Positions 9,999 to 22,359 of a stretch of 64,000 nucleotides of DNA are shown piece by piece (position 1 is the stretch's first letter; the number at the start of each line of letters is the position of its first letter). A model generated the notes under the pieces. It did not search any database. It saw only the letters and a program-made list of their open reading frames with translations, and had not been told where the DNA came from. Origin of the DNA: Streptomyces sp. NBC_01262. Its GTDB lineage: Bacteria; Actinomycetota; Actinomycetes; Streptomycetales; Streptomycetaceae. The stretch lies in NCBI RefSeq assembly GCF_036226365.1, contig NZ_CP108462.1, positions 2,956,501 through 3,020,500 on the forward strand. The letters run 5' to 3'. A program made the translations under genes and the position numbers.

Positions 9999-11570
9999 TC
10001 AGCCCTCACCCAGCAGCTTGCCGTCCGAGGTCTCGAACTGCTTCTTGAACTCCGTGACGGCCTCGGTGAGGGCGTCCACCGTCTCGTCCGGCAGCTTGCC
10101 GGTCTCGACGATCGCGGTGAGCAGGCCCTTCTGCTCGCGGTGCAGGTAGTCCAGCAGCTCGCGCTCGAAGCGGCGGATGTCCACGACCGGTACGTCGTCG
10201 AGCTTGCCGGTGGTGCCGGCCCAGATCGAGACGACCTGGTCCTCGATGGCGAACGGCGCGTACTGGCCCTGCTTGAGCAGCTCGACCATGCGCTTGCCGC
10301 GCTCCAGCTGGGCCTTGGAGGCCGCGTCCAGGTCGGAACCGAAGGCCGCGAAGGCCTCCAGCTCGCGGTACTGGGCGAGGTCCACGCGAAGACGCCCGGA
10401 GACGCCCTTCATGGCCTTGATCTGGGCGGAGCCACCGACACGCGAGACCGAGATGCCGACGTTCAGCGCCGGGCGCTGGCCCGCGTTGAACAGGTCGGAC
10501 TCCAGGAAGCACTGGCCGTCGGTGATGGAGATGACGTTGGTCGGGATGAACGCCGAGACGTCGTTGGCCTTGGTCTCGACGATCGGCAGACCGGTCATCG
10601 AGCCCGCGCCCAGCTCGTCGCTCAGCTTCGCGCAACGCTCCAGCAGGCGGGAGTGCAGGTAGAAGACGTCACCCGGGTAGGCCTCACGGCCCGGCGGGCG
10701 GCGCAGCAGCAGGGACACGGCGCGGTAGGCGTCGGCCTGCTTGCTCAGGTCGTCGAAGACGATCAGGACGTGCTTGCCCTGGTACATCCAGTGCTGGCCG
10801 ATGGCCGAACCGGTGTACGGGGCGAGGTACTTGAAGCCGGCCGGGTCCGACGCCGGAGCCGCGACGATCGTCGTGTACTCCAGGGCGCCGGCCTCCTCCA
10901 GGGCGCCACGCACGGACGCGATGGTGGAGCCCTTCTGGCCGATGGCGACGTAGATGCAGCGGACCTGCTTCTTCGGGTCGCCGGAACGCCAGTTGTCGCG
11001 CTGGTTGATGATCGTGTCGACGGCCAGCGCGGTCTTGCCGGTCTGGCGGTCGCCGATGATCAGCTGACGCTGGCCACGGCCGATCGGGGTCATCGCGTCG
11101 ACGGCCTTGAGGCCGGTCTGCATCGGCTCGTGCACCGACTTACGGGCCATGACGCCGGGAGCCTGGAGCTCCAGCGCGCGGCGGCCGTCGGTCTCGATCT
11201 CGCCGAGGCCGTCGATCGGGGTGCCGAGGGGGTCGACCACGCGGCCGAGGTAGCCCTCACCGACGGCGACGGACAGCACCTCGCCGGTACGGGTGACCGA
11301 CTGGCCCTCTTCGATGCCGTTGAACTCGCCGAGGACGATCGCACCGATCTCGCGCTCTTCGAGGTTGAGGGCGAGACCGAGAGTGCCGTCCTCGAACCTC
11401 AGCAGCTCGTTCGCCATCGCCGAGGGAAGGCCCTCGACCTTCGCGATGCCGTCTCCGGCCTCGCTGACCGTGCCGACCTCCTCGCGCGAGGCGGCGTCCG
11501 GCTTGTACGACTGGACAAAGTTCTCCAGCGCGTCCCGGATCTCCTCCGGCCGGATCGTAAGCTCCGCCAT
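9999..11570 (-). CDS. atpA: F1Fo ATP synthase alpha subunit
   Basis: Regulatory, nucleotide-binding subunit of F1. The ATG at 11570 gives 523 aa, starting [11 protein letters not shown], the usual start in actinobacteria; the open frame extends 20 codons further but that part is arginine-rich. The P-loop GDRQTGKT is at 173-180 and the Arg-finger region [10 protein letters not shown] is near residue 375. The N-terminal peptide (1-25) binds the delta subunit. A 114-base gap to atpH is the longest inside the F1 part and may hold regulatory RNA structure. Confidence 0.97.
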   Translation of the reverse strand: MAELTIRPEEIRDALENFVQSYKPDAASREEVGTVSEAGDGIAKVEGLPSAMANELLRFEDGTLGLALNLEEREIGAIVLGEFNGIEEGQSVTRTGEVLSVAVGEGYLGRVVDPLGTPIDGLGEIETDGRRALELQAPGVMARKSVHEPMQTGLKAVDAMTPIGRGQRQLIIGDRQTGKTALAVDTIINQRDNWRSGDPKKQVRCIYVAIGQKGSTIASVRGALEEAGALEYTTIVAAPASDPAGFKYLAPYTGSAIGQHWMYQGKHVLIVFDDLSKQADAYRAVSLLLRRPPGREAYPGDVFYLHSRLLERCAKLSDELGAGSMTGLPIVETKANDVSAFIPTNVISITDGQCFLESDLFNAGQRPALNVGISVSRVGGSAQIKAMKGVSGRLRVDLAQYRELEAFAAFGSDLDAASKAQLERGKRMVELLKQGQYAPFAIEDQVVSIWAGTTGKLDDVPVVDIRRFERELLDYLHREQKGLLTAIVETGKLPDETVDALTEAVTEFKKQFETSDGKLLGEG

Positions 11571-11684
11571 CTGGGTTCCCTGCTCTCCTTGTTGGGCCCG
11601 AAGTCTTCTTCTACGGCTTCTACGGCCCAACTCGGGCCGCGGCTGTGCTTTATATAGAACGAGGCTGCTTGAGTTGGTGGCTGG

Positions 11685-13060
<1,376 letters not shown>

Positions 13061-13087
13061 CTAGTCGGCTGGTCGTGGTTCAGCAGG

Positions 13088-14216
<1,129 letters not shown>

Positions 14217-14435
14217 GAGCTCCTTCAGCGTGGCACATAGGTACGGCAACCTCGATGTGTCGGCGCGGCACGCAGCCACGGAACGGCACTGGACTGGTCT
14301 TGCAGATATGGGGGCGGCGGCTGGGCGCTGGGCCGGGGGGCCGCGCAGGCATGACTACCGCCCGCGCCAGCTCTGCCGCAGTTGAGACGGGACGATAGCA
14401 AACGAGCGAAGGCCCGCTCACACCGGCCCTGGGCT

Positions 14436-14849
14436 TCACGACGGAGACCTGGACGAATCCGGCTCCACGTACAGGATCTTCGCCTTCATATGAGCACGGG
14501 CCTGCGCCGCGATCCACACGAGGGTCGACGCGAGCAGAGTGAACGCGAAGGCCTTCGTGTTGAACAGCGTGGTGTGCTTGAAGACGGCGAGGAAGACAGC
14601 GATCAGCAGAATCTGCGTGGTGTAGAGCATCAGGCCCATGGCCTGGAACAGATGCGGCAGCTGGCGGGCGGTGCGCTGGAGCACGACGAAACCCGTCGCC
14701 ATGAACGTGATCACGAGCACCGCGCCGAAGGCAGCACCGAACGCACCCTTGCCGCCCGCGAGGGCAGCACTGACAGCGGCCGCGACCACACCCGTTGCGG
14801 CTGTGGGTACGGCGCAATGCAGGAGCATTCGGACGTCGTTGGACTGCAT
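14436..14849 (-). CDS. atpI: ATP synthase subunit I-like membrane protein
   Basis: AtpI proteins assist c-ring assembly or ion supply to the complex. The ATG at 14849, with GGAGGAG eight bases upstream, gives 137 aa with four hydrophobic segments (about 14-30, 37-55, 70-93, 100-117) and a charged tail. Length and position as first gene of the operon fit AtpI although its sequence is poorly conserved. Upstream to 15050 the DNA is AT-richer than its surroundings and should hold the operon promoter. Confidence 0.85.
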   Translation of the reverse strand: MQSNDVRMLLHCAVPTAATGVVAAAVSAALAGGKGAFGAAFGAVLVITFMATGFVVLQRTARQLPHLFQAMGLMLYTTQILLIAVFLAVFKHTTLFNTKAFAFTLLASTLVWIAAQARAHMKAKILYVEPDSSRSPS

Positions 14850-15053
14850 GGCGGCAGCTCCTCCGGCGAGGTGTTGGGGAAAACGTTCAGTCGTCTTGAG
14901 GACGAGCGTAGCCCGGGGCGGAGGGCGCGCCTCACGCCGGAAGACCGTCGCACTGGGTCTTTCGGCTTGTTTCCGGGTTCTCGTGAACGGTATCACAAAC
15001 TATTTGATGAGGTCTTTACTCAGTTCGTGTGCAAGCCGTCACACTAGAGGAGT

Positions 15054-15075
15054 AGCCCGCTCACCTGAGCGGGCT
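15054..15075 (-). terminator. Terminator after wecA
   Basis: Perfect 10-bp inverted repeat AGCCCGCTCA / TGAGCGGGCT with a 2-base centre, 22 bases after the wecA stop codon, separating wecA from the atp operon promoter region. Confidence 0.7.
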
Positions 15076-15096
15076 AATGTGGCAGAGCCGAGGGCG

Positions 15097-16407
15097 TCAG
15101 CGCCGGCTGTCCACCGGCTGCCGGTCCGTCGCCGTCCGCCCCGGCAGCAGCGCCCGCTCGCCGACGGCGGTCGCACCGTTGACGCCCGGCGCCTGGCCCG
15201 ACTCGACCAGGGCGATCGCGGCGGCCTGCGCCTCACGGCGCGCACGGCGGTAGCGGGGCGGAACGAAGGACTCGGCCCAGCGCGGGGCGCGGGGGCGGAA
15301 GCGGGGGAAGAGCAGGGCGACCAGGCCGGCGGCGCTGAGCGCGATGACGGCCAGGACGATCCACAGGCTGGAGGAGTTGACCGAGAAGGCGACCGCGCCG
15401 AAGGAGATCAGGGCGGCCCAGAAATACATGATGAGCACGGCCCGGCTGTGCGAGTGGCCGATGTCGAGCAGCCGGTGGTGCAGGTGGCCGCGGTCTGCGG
15501 AGAAGGGCGACTGGCCGTTCCACGTACGGCGCACGATGGCCAGCACCAGGTCGGCGGCCGGGATGGCGATGATGCTCAGCGGGAGCAGCAGCGGCATGTA
15601 GACCGGCACCATGAAGTGCGTGGTGGCCCGGGCCGATCCGGTGACGTCGGTGATGGCGTCGGGGTCGACCTGGCCGGTGATGGAGATCGCGGCCGAGGCC
15701 AGGACCAGGCCGATCAGCATCGAGCCGGAGTCGCCCATGAAGATCCGGGCGGGGTGGATGTTGTGCGGCAGGAAGCCCAGGCACATGCCGATGAGGACGG
15801 CGCTGAACAGGGTGGCCGGGGCGGCCTGGTCGATGCCGTAGCCGTACCACATGCGGTAGGCGTACATGAAGAACGCGATGGCCGCGATGCAGACCATGCC
15901 GGAGGCCAGACCGTCCAGCCCGTCCACGAAGTTGACGGCGTTGATGGTGATGACCACCAGCGCGACGGTGAGCAGCGTGCTCTGCGCCTGGGACAGCGAG
16001 ACCGTGCCGACGCCGGGCACCGGCAGGTAGAGGATCGTCAGGCCCTGAAAGACCATCACGCCGGCGGCGACCATCTGCACGCCCAGCTTGATCAGCGCGT
16101 CCACGCCCCACTTGTCGTCCAGTACGCCGAGCAGCCAGATCAGCCCGGCGCCGGACAGCAGCGCGCGCGGCTCGTTGGACAGCTCGAAGACGCTCCGCAG
16201 GTTCTCCAGGTGCGACGCCACCAGCAGTCCCGCGCACAGGCCGCCGAACATGGCGATGCCGCCGAGGCGCGGGGTGGGTTCTCGGTGGACGTCGCGCTCG
16301 CGGATCTCCGGCATGGCGCCGGCCGCTATGGCGAACTTCCGCACCGGTCCGGTCAGCAGGTAGGTGACGGCGGCGGCCACGCAAAGGGTCAGGAGGTACT
16401 CACGCAC
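15097..16407 (-). CDS. wecA: Polyprenyl-phosphate GlcNAc-1-phosphate transferase (MraY/WecA family)
   Basis: Moves a sugar-1-phosphate from a UDP-sugar to undecaprenyl phosphate, the first step in making cell-wall glycopolymers such as teichoic acids. It has 436 aa from a GTG and about eleven transmembrane segments. Catalytic motifs of the family are visible: HREPTPRLGG (41-50), LDDKWG (96-101, D97 D98), NFVDGLDGLASG (159-170), FMGDSGS and the loop HLHHRL near residue 305. The last 60 residues are cytoplasmic and positively charged. It is the last gene of the prfA-to-wecA leftward cluster. Confidence 0.92.
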   Translation of the reverse strand: MREYLLTLCVAAAVTYLLTGPVRKFAIAAGAMPEIRERDVHREPTPRLGGIAMFGGLCAGLLVASHLENLRSVFELSNEPRALLSGAGLIWLLGVLDDKWGVDALIKLGVQMVAAGVMVFQGLTILYLPVPGVGTVSLSQAQSTLLTVALVVITINAVNFVDGLDGLASGMVCIAAIAFFMYAYRMWYGYGIDQAAPATLFSAVLIGMCLGFLPHNIHPARIFMGDSGSMLIGLVLASAAISITGQVDPDAITDVTGSARATTHFMVPVYMPLLLPLSIIAIPAADLVLAIVRRTWNGQSPFSADRGHLHHRLLDIGHSHSRAVLIMYFWAALISFGAVAFSVNSSSLWIVLAVIALSAAGLVALLFPRFRPRAPRWAESFVPPRYRRARREAQAAAIALVESGQAPGVNGATAVGERALLPGRTATDRQPVDSRR

Positions 16408-16533
16408 GCCGTACCTCCAGCTGCAGGGTTGGGCAGATCCTCACAGCGTCACACCCTAGTGGCCTCCGGTCCGAGACCGTGCACCCTATCCCAGCGGGCT
16501 GTGCCCGCAAAGGTTTGGACGCCCGGAGCGGGC

Positions 16534-17820
16534 CTATGGTTGTACGGCCTCCGGATACGGCGGGAATCCCTCGACCAGTTCCGCCACCCGCTGGGCGATG
16601 CCGCGCTCCTCCCGTACCGCCCGTGCGATCAGCTCCGCGACCTGCGGCATCTCCCGGGCGCCCATGCCCTGCGTGGTCACCGCCGCCGTGCCCAGGCGGA
16701 TGCCGGAGCCGGTCGAGCAGGGCTGCGTGTCGTACGGGAGGGCGTACTTGTCGAGCACGATGCCGGACGCCGCGCAGCGGCCCCTGGCCTGCGCGCCGGT
16801 CGCGCCGAGCGGGGACACGTCGGCGGTGATCAGGTGGGTGTCCGTACCGCCGGTCGAGATGCGCAGGCCCTGCCCGGCCAGCGCGTCCGCGAGCGCGGCG
16901 GCGTTCGACGTCACCTGGTGCGCGTACGCCGCGAAGTCCGGGCTCGCCGCTTCCCCGAGGGCCGCCGCCTTGGCCGCGATGGCGTGCATGTGCGGGCCGC
17001 CCTGCGAGAACGGGAACACCGCGCGGTCGATGCGCTGCGCGAGGTCCGCCCCGCACAGGATCAGGCCCCCGCGCGGTCCGCGCAGCGTCTTGTGCGTGGT
17101 CGCGCACACCACGTCCGCGTACGGCACCGGGTTGGGCGCCGCCCCGCCGGCCACCAGGCCGAGGGTGTGGGCGGCGTCCACGATGAGGTACGCGCCGACG
17201 TCGTCGGCGATCTCGCGGAAGACGGCGTAGTCGATGTGCCGGGGGTATGCGATCGAGCCGCACACGATCGCCTTGGGGCGGTGCTGGTGGGCGAGCCTGC
17301 GGACGGCGTCGTAGTCGATGAGGTCGCTCTCGCGCGAGACCCCGTATCCGACGATGTGGAACCAGCGGCCGGAGAAATTCGACTCCGAGCCGTGCGTGAG
17401 GTGCCCGCCGTGCGGCAGCGCCATCGCCAGGACCGTGTCACCGGGCACGAGAAGGGCCGCGTAGGCCGCCAGGACGGCCGAGGAGCCGGAGTACGGCTGA
17501 ACGTTCGCGTGTGCGGCTCCGAAGAGGCGTGTGGCCCGCTCGATGGCGAGCCGTTCTGCCAGGTCGACGAGCTCGCAGCCGGCGTGGTGGCGGGCGCCCG
17601 GGTAGCCCTCGGCGTACTTGTTCGCCAGCGGTGAGCCCAGCGCGGCCAGCACGGCGGGGGACGTGAAGTTCTCGCCCGCGATGAGCTGCAGGCAGTTGGT
17701 CTGCCGCTGCACCTCGCCGAGGATCACGTCGGCCAGCTCCGGATCCTGCGCCCTGAGCTGCGCCATGCCGGTGCCCGCGGCCCAGGCGGTGTGCGCTTCG
17801 GTTTCCCTGGTCGGCATCAT
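16534..17820 (-). CDS. glyA: Serine hydroxymethyltransferase
   Basis: PLP enzyme that interconverts serine and glycine with tetrahydrofolate. It has 428 aa from the first of two adjacent ATGs (17820; 17817 is the alternative). The PLP lysine is K244 in TTHKTLRGPRGG, the PLP-ring Asp/His pair is DAAH (215-218), and QPYSGSSA (108-115) binds phosphate. The usual LIASENF is LIAGENF (46-52) here, so it is somewhat diverged from the canonical housekeeping enzyme and may be a second GlyA with a specialised role. It follows the phosphatase gene by 95 bases. Confidence 0.9.
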   Translation of the reverse strand: MMPTRETEAHTAWAAGTGMAQLRAQDPELADVILGEVQRQTNCLQLIAGENFTSPAVLAALGSPLANKYAEGYPGARHHAGCELVDLAERLAIERATRLFGAAHANVQPYSGSSAVLAAYAALLVPGDTVLAMALPHGGHLTHGSESNFSGRWFHIVGYGVSRESDLIDYDAVRRLAHQHRPKAIVCGSIAYPRHIDYAVFREIADDVGAYLIVDAAHTLGLVAGGAAPNPVPYADVVCATTHKTLRGPRGGLILCGADLAQRIDRAVFPFSQGGPHMHAIAAKAAALGEAASPDFAAYAHQVTSNAAALADALAGQGLRISTGGTDTHLITADVSPLGATGAQARGRCAASGIVLDKYALPYDTQPCSTGSGIRLGTAAVTTQGMGAREMPQVAELIARAVREERGIAQRVAELVEGFPPYPEAVQP

Positions 17821-17915
17821 GGCTCGGCGCTCCGGGTGTGACGGGGAATCTCCCCACCACTGTGGCACCGATACGGGCGACGCGCCCGCTCCGGCGGGGC
17901 CGTGCGGGGAACCGT

Positions 17916-18542
17916 TTATGCGGTGGGGGCCGGGACGCCGGTCAGTGCCGTGACGACCGGATCCAGGGCCGTGTGGATTTCCTCGCCGATCGAGCGGAAG
18001 AACGTGAGCGGCGCGCCGTACGGGTCGTAGACCTCGTCCGCGTCGGGCGTGGGGGCGAGCAGCCAGCCGCGCAGCGCGGCGGCGGCGCGCACCAGGGAGC
18101 GGGCGCGCTCGGTGACGCCGCCGTCGTCGGGGAGCGTGGCGGGGTCTATCGCGCGGACGAGGCGGGTGAATTCCTTCAGGGTGAAGGTGCGCAGGCCGGC
18201 CGCGTGACCCATGGAGATGACCTGGGCGCGGTGGTCGCGGGTGGCGGTGAGGACCAGGTCGGCGTTGATGACGTGCTCGTCGAGGAGCTCGCGCCCGCGG
18301 AAGCCGACGGGGTCGGCGGCGTACTCCGCCAGGACGGTCGCGGCGTGCGCCTCCATGGGGGCGCCCTCGTGGCCCCATGTGCCGGCGCTCTCCACGAGGA
18401 CCCCGGCGGCGGCGTCGCCGAGCCGCCGGGTGAGCTCATGACGAGTCAGCCGCTCGGCGATCGGCGAGCGGCAGACGTTGCCGGTGCAGACATGGAGGAT
18501 GCGGAATACGTCATCGCTCTGGCCCGGCAGGCCAGGTATCAA
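17916..18542 (-). CDS. Low-molecular-weight protein-tyrosine phosphatase
   Basis: Removes phosphate from tyrosine residues, acting with bacterial tyrosine kinases in regulation or exopolysaccharide control. A TTG at 18542 overlaps the sua5 stop codon (TTGA) and has GGAGG eight bases upstream; this gives 208 aa. The P-loop CTGNVCRSP carries the nucleophile C19 and R25, and the general acid is D173 in VYDPYG. It is longer than minimal LMW-PTPs (about 150 aa), with an inserted region around 75-95. Coupled to sua5. Confidence 0.88.
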   Translation of the reverse strand: MIPGLPGQSDDVFRILHVCTGNVCRSPIAERLTRHELTRRLGDAAAGVLVESAGTWGHEGAPMEAHAATVLAEYAADPVGFRGRELLDEHVINADLVLTATRDHRAQVISMGHAAGLRTFTLKEFTRLVRAIDPATLPDDGGVTERARSLVRAAAALRGWLLAPTPDADEVYDPYGAPLTFFRSIGEEIHTALDPVVTALTGVPAPTA

Positions 18543-19186
18543 CTGCTGACCTCCAGGTCGGGCACGACCTCCCGGAGCTGGTCGGCGCTGATCGCACCCG
18601 CCCGCAGCAGCACCGGCACCTTGCCGGTGACGTCGACGATCGACGACGGCACGGCGGCCGGCGTGGGCCCGCCGTCGAGGTAGATGGCCACGGAGTCGCC
18701 GAGCATCTCCTGTGCGGAGTCGCAGTCCTGCGGGGAGGCGTGGCCGGTGAGGTTGGCACTGGAGACGGCCATCGGGCCGGTCTCGGTCAGCAGCTCGATG
18801 GCGACCGGGTGCAGCGGCATCCGGATGGCGACGGTGCCACGGGTGTCGCCGAGGTCCCACTGCAGCGACGGCTGGTGCCGGGCGACCAGCGTGAGCGCGC
18901 CCGGCCAGAAGGCGTCCACGAGCTCCCAGGCCTGCTCCGAGAAGTCGGTGACCAGCCCGTGCAGGGTGTTCGGGGAACCGACGAGGACCGGCGAGGGCAT
19001 GTTGCGGCCACGCCCCTTGGCCTCCAGCAGGTCACCGACGGCCTCGCTGTTGAAGGCGTCGGCGCCGATGCCGTAGAGGGTGTCGGTGGGCAGCACGACG
19101 AGCTCGCCGCGGCGAACGGCAGAGGCGGCTTCGCGCAGTCCGGCCGCGCGGTCGGTCGCATCCGAGCAGTCGTAACGCCGTGCCAT
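18539..19186 (-). CDS. sua5: L-threonylcarbamoyladenylate synthase (Sua5/YwlC/YrdC)
   Basis: Makes threonylcarbamoyl-AMP from threonine, bicarbonate and ATP for the t6A modification of tRNAs that read ANN codons. The ATG at 19186 has GGAGG eight bases upstream; 215 aa. The YrdC domain covers residues 10-205 with LPTDTLYGIG (about 32-41), the KGR...SP region near 56-66 and the SSANLTG motif near residue 140. It lies downstream of prmC in the same direction but is separated from it by the 155-bp repeat array, so expression from prmC must pass through the array. Confidence 0.93.
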   Translation of the reverse strand: MARRYDCSDATDRAAGLREAASAVRRGELVVLPTDTLYGIGADAFNSEAVGDLLEAKGRGRNMPSPVLVGSPNTLHGLVTDFSEQAWELVDAFWPGALTLVARHQPSLQWDLGDTRGTVAIRMPLHPVAIELLTETGPMAVSSANLTGHASPQDCDSAQEMLGDSVAIYLDGGPTPAAVPSSIVDVTGKVPVLLRAGAISADQLREVVPDLEVSS

Positions 19187-19217
19187 TAGCTGACCTCCAT
19201 GAACGGGTGCGCCGTCG

Positions 19218-20330
19218 TCACGGCGTCGCCAAACGGGCTGTGGTCCTGCAGTCTTCCGGGGGGCAACCCCCGTACCCCCGGCATTCAAGCCCGGGGCTGG
19301 CCGGCGACATCATGGCGTCGCCTTCCGTGCGGTGGTGAACCTGGGCCGGTTGTTCAGGTCGGGATGGTCCGCGGCGTCGGCCCAGCCCGCGTCCTCCTTG
19401 CTGCAGTCTCCCGGGGGATAACCCCCGCACCCCCAGCATTCAAGACGGGGGGCGGCCGGAACGATCATGGCGTCGCCTTCCGTGCGGTCGTGAACCTGGG
19501 CCGGTTGTTCAGGTCGGGATGGTCCGCGGCGTCGGCCCAGCCCGCGTCCTCCTTGCTGCAGTCTCCCGGGGGATAACCCCCGCACCCCCAGCATTCAAGA
19601 CGGGGGGCGGCCGGAACGATCATGGCGTCGCCTTCCGTGCGGTCGTGAACCTGGGCCGGTTGTTCAGGTCGGGATGGTCCGCGGCGTCGGCCCAGCCCGC
19701 GTCCTCCTTGCTGCAGTCTCCCGGGGGATAACCCCCGCACCCCCAGCATTCAAGACGGGGGGCGGCCGGAACGATCATGGCGTCGCCTTCCGTGCGGTCG
19801 TGAACCTGGGCCGGTTGTTCAGGTCGGGATGGTCCGCGGCGTCGGCCCAGCCCGCGTCCTCCTTGCTGCAGTCTCCCGGGGGATAACCCCCGCACCCCCA
19901 GCATTCAAGACGGGGGGCGGCCGGAACGATCATGGCGTCGCCTTCCGTGCGGTCGTGAACCTGGGCCGGTTGTTCAGGTCGGGATGGTCCGCGGCGTCGG
20001 CCCAGCCCGCGTCCTCCTTGCTGCAGTCTCCCGGGGGATAACCCCCGTACCCCCAGCATTCAAGACGGGGGGCGGCCGGAACGATCATGGCGTCGCCTTC
20101 CGTGCGGTCGTGAACCTGGGCCGGTTGTTCAGATCGGGATGGTCCGCGGCGTCGGCCCAGCCCGCGTCCTCCTTGCTGCAGTCTCCCGGGGGATAACCCC
20201 CGCACCCCCAGCATTCAAGACGGGGGGCGGCCGGAACGATCATGGCGTCGCCTTCCGTGCGGTCGTGAACCTGGGCCGGTTGTTCAGGTCGGGATGGTCC
20301 GCGGCGTCGGCCCAGCCCGCGTCCTCCTTG
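19218..20330 (-). repeat. Tandem array of seven 155-bp units carrying copies of the prmC 3' end
   Basis: Units start at 19246, 19401, 19556, 19711, 19866, 20021 and 20176, each beginning CTGCAGTC. Units 2-5 look identical by eye; unit 6 has two single-base changes; unit 1 is clearly diverged. A further remnant (19218-19245) still encodes TTARLATP-stop. Each unit holds, on the minus strand, the last 28 or so codons of prmC, its TGA, and a 68-base spacer with the hairpin CGGGGG-TTAT-CCCCCG. Unit 7 is the real end of prmC: similarity stops at base 20330 inside the gene. 155 is not a multiple of three, and no separate gene is evident. Confidence 0.95.
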
Positions 20331-21085
20331 AAGATCCAGGGGACCTGGCCGCCCTGGGTGTCGGCGTGCTCGATGACGACGACGCCACCGGGGCGGAGCA
20401 GGCGGTGGGCGGTGCGCTCGATGCCGCGGATGGTGTCGAGGCCGTCCTCGCCGGAGAACAGGGCGAGTTCGGGGTCGTGGTCGCGGGCTTCGGGGGCGAC
20501 GTACTCCCACTCGGTGAGGGGGATGTACGGCGGGTTGGAGACGACCAGGTCGACCTGGCCGTTGAGGTCGGGGAAGGCGGTGAGGGCGTCGCCGTGCCGG
20601 AGGTCGACCTTGCTGCCCTGGGTGTTCTTGCGGGCCCAGACGAGGGCCTCCTCGGACAGCTCGACCGCGTGGACGCGGCTGCGCGGCACTTCCTGCGCCA
20701 GCGCCAGCGCGATCGCGCCGGAGCCGGTGCACAGGTCGACGATCAGCGGTTCGGCGACGTCCATGGCGCGTACGGCGTCTATCGCCCAGCCGACCACGCT
20801 CTCGGTCTCGGGCCGCGGCACGAAGACACCGGGGCCGACCTGCAGTTCCAGGTAGCGGAAGAAGGCGCGGCCGGTGATGTGCTGGAGCGGTTCGCGGGCC
20901 TCGCGGCGGGCCACGGCCTCCCAGTAGCGGGCGTCGAAGTCGACGTTGGGGACGGTGTGCAGCTCACCGCGCTTGACCCCGTGCACGTACGCGGCCAGTT
21001 CCTCCGCGTCGAAACGCGGGGATGGCACGCCGGCGTCGGCCAGCCGCTGAGTCGCTTGCGCGACTTCGGCGAGCAGCAGGTTCAC
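20240..21085 (-). CDS. prmC: Peptide chain release factor N5-glutamine methyltransferase
   Basis: Methylates the Gln of the GGQ motif in release factors RF1 and RF2. The GTG at 21085 (AGGAG nine bases upstream) gives 281 aa; an in-frame ATG at 21106 is the alternative. The N-terminal helical domain covers 1-90, the SAM motif DLCTGSGAIAL is at 117-127 and the catalytic NPPY at 184-187. It lies 59 bases downstream of prfA, its substrate gene. Its last 28 codons form the first unit of the 155-bp array, so the C-terminus EDAGWADAADHP to ARKATP is repeated seven times downstream as non-coding copies. Confidence 0.94.
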   Translation of the reverse strand: MNLLLAEVAQATQRLADAGVPSPRFDAEELAAYVHGVKRGELHTVPNVDFDARYWEAVARREAREPLQHITGRAFFRYLELQVGPGVFVPRPETESVVGWAIDAVRAMDVAEPLIVDLCTGSGAIALALAQEVPRSRVHAVELSEEALVWARKNTQGSKVDLRHGDALTAFPDLNGQVDLVVSNPPYIPLTEWEYVAPEARDHDPELALFSGEDGLDTIRGIERTAHRLLRPGGVVVIEHADTQGGQVPWIFKEDAGWADAADHPDLNNRPRFTTARKATP

Positions 21086-21144
21086 GTTCGTCCTCTCCTG
21101 AGCCATGTCCTCGACCGCGGGACGGGCTGAATGTCTTACCGGGC

Positions 21145-22224
21145 TTACTGGGCAGCGGCCAGCTTCGCAGCCGAGTCGGCGTCGACGCACGCCTGGATGA
21201 CGGCGTCGAGGTCCCCGTCGAGGACCTGGTCCAAGTTGTACGCCTTGAAGCCGACCCGGTGGTCCGAGATGCGGTTCTCGGGATAGTTGTACGTACGGAT
21301 GCGCTCGGAGCGGTCCACGGTACGGACCTGGCTGCGGCGGGCGTCGGAGGCCTCGCGCTCGGCCTCCTCCTGGGCGGCGGCCAACAGCCGGGAGCGCAGG
21401 ATGCGCATGGCCGACTCCTTGTTCTGGAGCTGGCTCTTCTCGTTCTGGCAGGAGACGACCAGGCCGGAGGGCAGGTGCGTGATGCGCACGGCGGAGTCGG
21501 TGGTGTTGACCGACTGGCCGCCGGGGCCGGAGGAGCGGTAGACGTCGATGCGCAGGTCGTTCGGGCCGATCTCGACCTCGACCTCGTCGGCCTCGGGGGT
21601 GACCAGCACGCCGGCGGCGGAGGTGTGGATGCGGCCCTGCGACTCGGTGGCGGGCACGCGCTGGACGCGGTGCACCCCGCCCTCGTACTTCAGGCGGGCC
21701 CAGACGCCCTGGCCGGGCTCGGTGGCACCGTTGCCGCCCTTGGTCTTCACGGCGACCTGGACGTCCTTGTAGCCGCCGAGGTCGGACTCGTTGGCCTCGA
21801 TGATCTCGGTCTTCCAGCCGGCCCGCTCGGCGTAGCGCAGGTACATGCGCAGCAGGTCGCCGGCGAACAGCGCGGACTCCTCGCCGCCCTCCCCCGCCTT
21901 GACCTCAAGGATCACGTCCTTGTCGTCGCTGGGGTCGCGCGGGACGAGCAGCAGCCGCAGCCTCTCGGTGATCTCCTCGCGCTGCTTCTCCAGCTCCTTC
22001 GCCTCGGCGATGAAGTCGGGATCGTCGGCCGCGAACTCGCGGGCCGTGTCGATGTCCTCGCCCAGCTGCCGCCACGCGCGGTACGAACCGACGATGGGGG
22101 TGAGCTCGGCGTAGCGCTTGTTGAGCTTGCGCGCGTTGGCCTGGTCCGCGTGGACCGCCGGGTCGGCAAGCCGCTTTTCGAGGTCGGCATGTTCACCGAT
22201 GAGTTCCTCGACCGCCTCGAACAT
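21145..22224 (-). CDS. prfA: Peptide chain release factor 1
   Basis: Reads UAA and UAG and triggers peptide release. The ATG at 22224 gives 359 aa; the upstream open frame is not conserved-looking. The codon-recognition tripeptide is PAT (191-193), the RF1 form, and the peptidyl-transfer GGQ is at 235-237 in SGPGGQSVN. Residues 1-100 form the N-terminal helical domain. It precedes prmC, which methylates its GGQ. Confidence 0.97.
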   Translation of the reverse strand: MFEAVEELIGEHADLEKRLADPAVHADQANARKLNKRYAELTPIVGSYRAWRQLGEDIDTAREFAADDPDFIAEAKELEKQREEITERLRLLLVPRDPSDDKDVILEVKAGEGGEESALFAGDLLRMYLRYAERAGWKTEIIEANESDLGGYKDVQVAVKTKGGNGATEPGQGVWARLKYEGGVHRVQRVPATESQGRIHTSAAGVLVTPEADEVEVEIGPNDLRIDVYRSSGPGGQSVNTTDSAVRITHLPSGLVVSCQNEKSQLQNKESAMRILRSRLLAAAQEEAEREASDARRSQVRTVDRSERIRTYNYPENRISDHRVGFKAYNLDQVLDGDLDAVIQACVDADSAAKLAAAQ

Positions 22225-22298
22225 CTGGAATCCCTGCTTACTGCTGCTGAGGGCTGGAGCCTGGGTGCTGCAACCTGAAAGAAAAGGCCGGGACGACA

Positions 22299-22352
22299 AA
22301 GCGCCGGTCCGGCGGCCCCGGCGTGAACCGGGCCGCCGAGAACCGGCGCTTG
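22299..22352 (-). terminator. Large hairpin between rpmE and prfA
   Basis: An inverted repeat with arms of about 22 bases (AAGCGCCGGTCCGGCGGCC and its near complement) begins 8 bases after the rpmE stop codon. It should terminate or attenuate rpmE transcription before prfA. Confidence 0.8.
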
Positions 22353-22359
22353 TAGGTCG

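Noticed and set aside
10140..11657. Open frame of 505 codons on the plus strand opposite atpA
   Set aside because: Antisense shadow of a conserved catalytic gene; no recognisable protein features.
19310..20214. Repeated 94-codon (minus) and 70-codon (plus) open frames in the 155-bp array
   Set aside because: They recur only because the unit is repeated; no ribosome sites, composition not protein-like, and their C-termini are simply the prmC end.
19246..20330. CRISPR-like array
   Set aside because: Units are 155 bp, contiguous, without unique spacers, and there are no cas genes; it is a tandem duplication.
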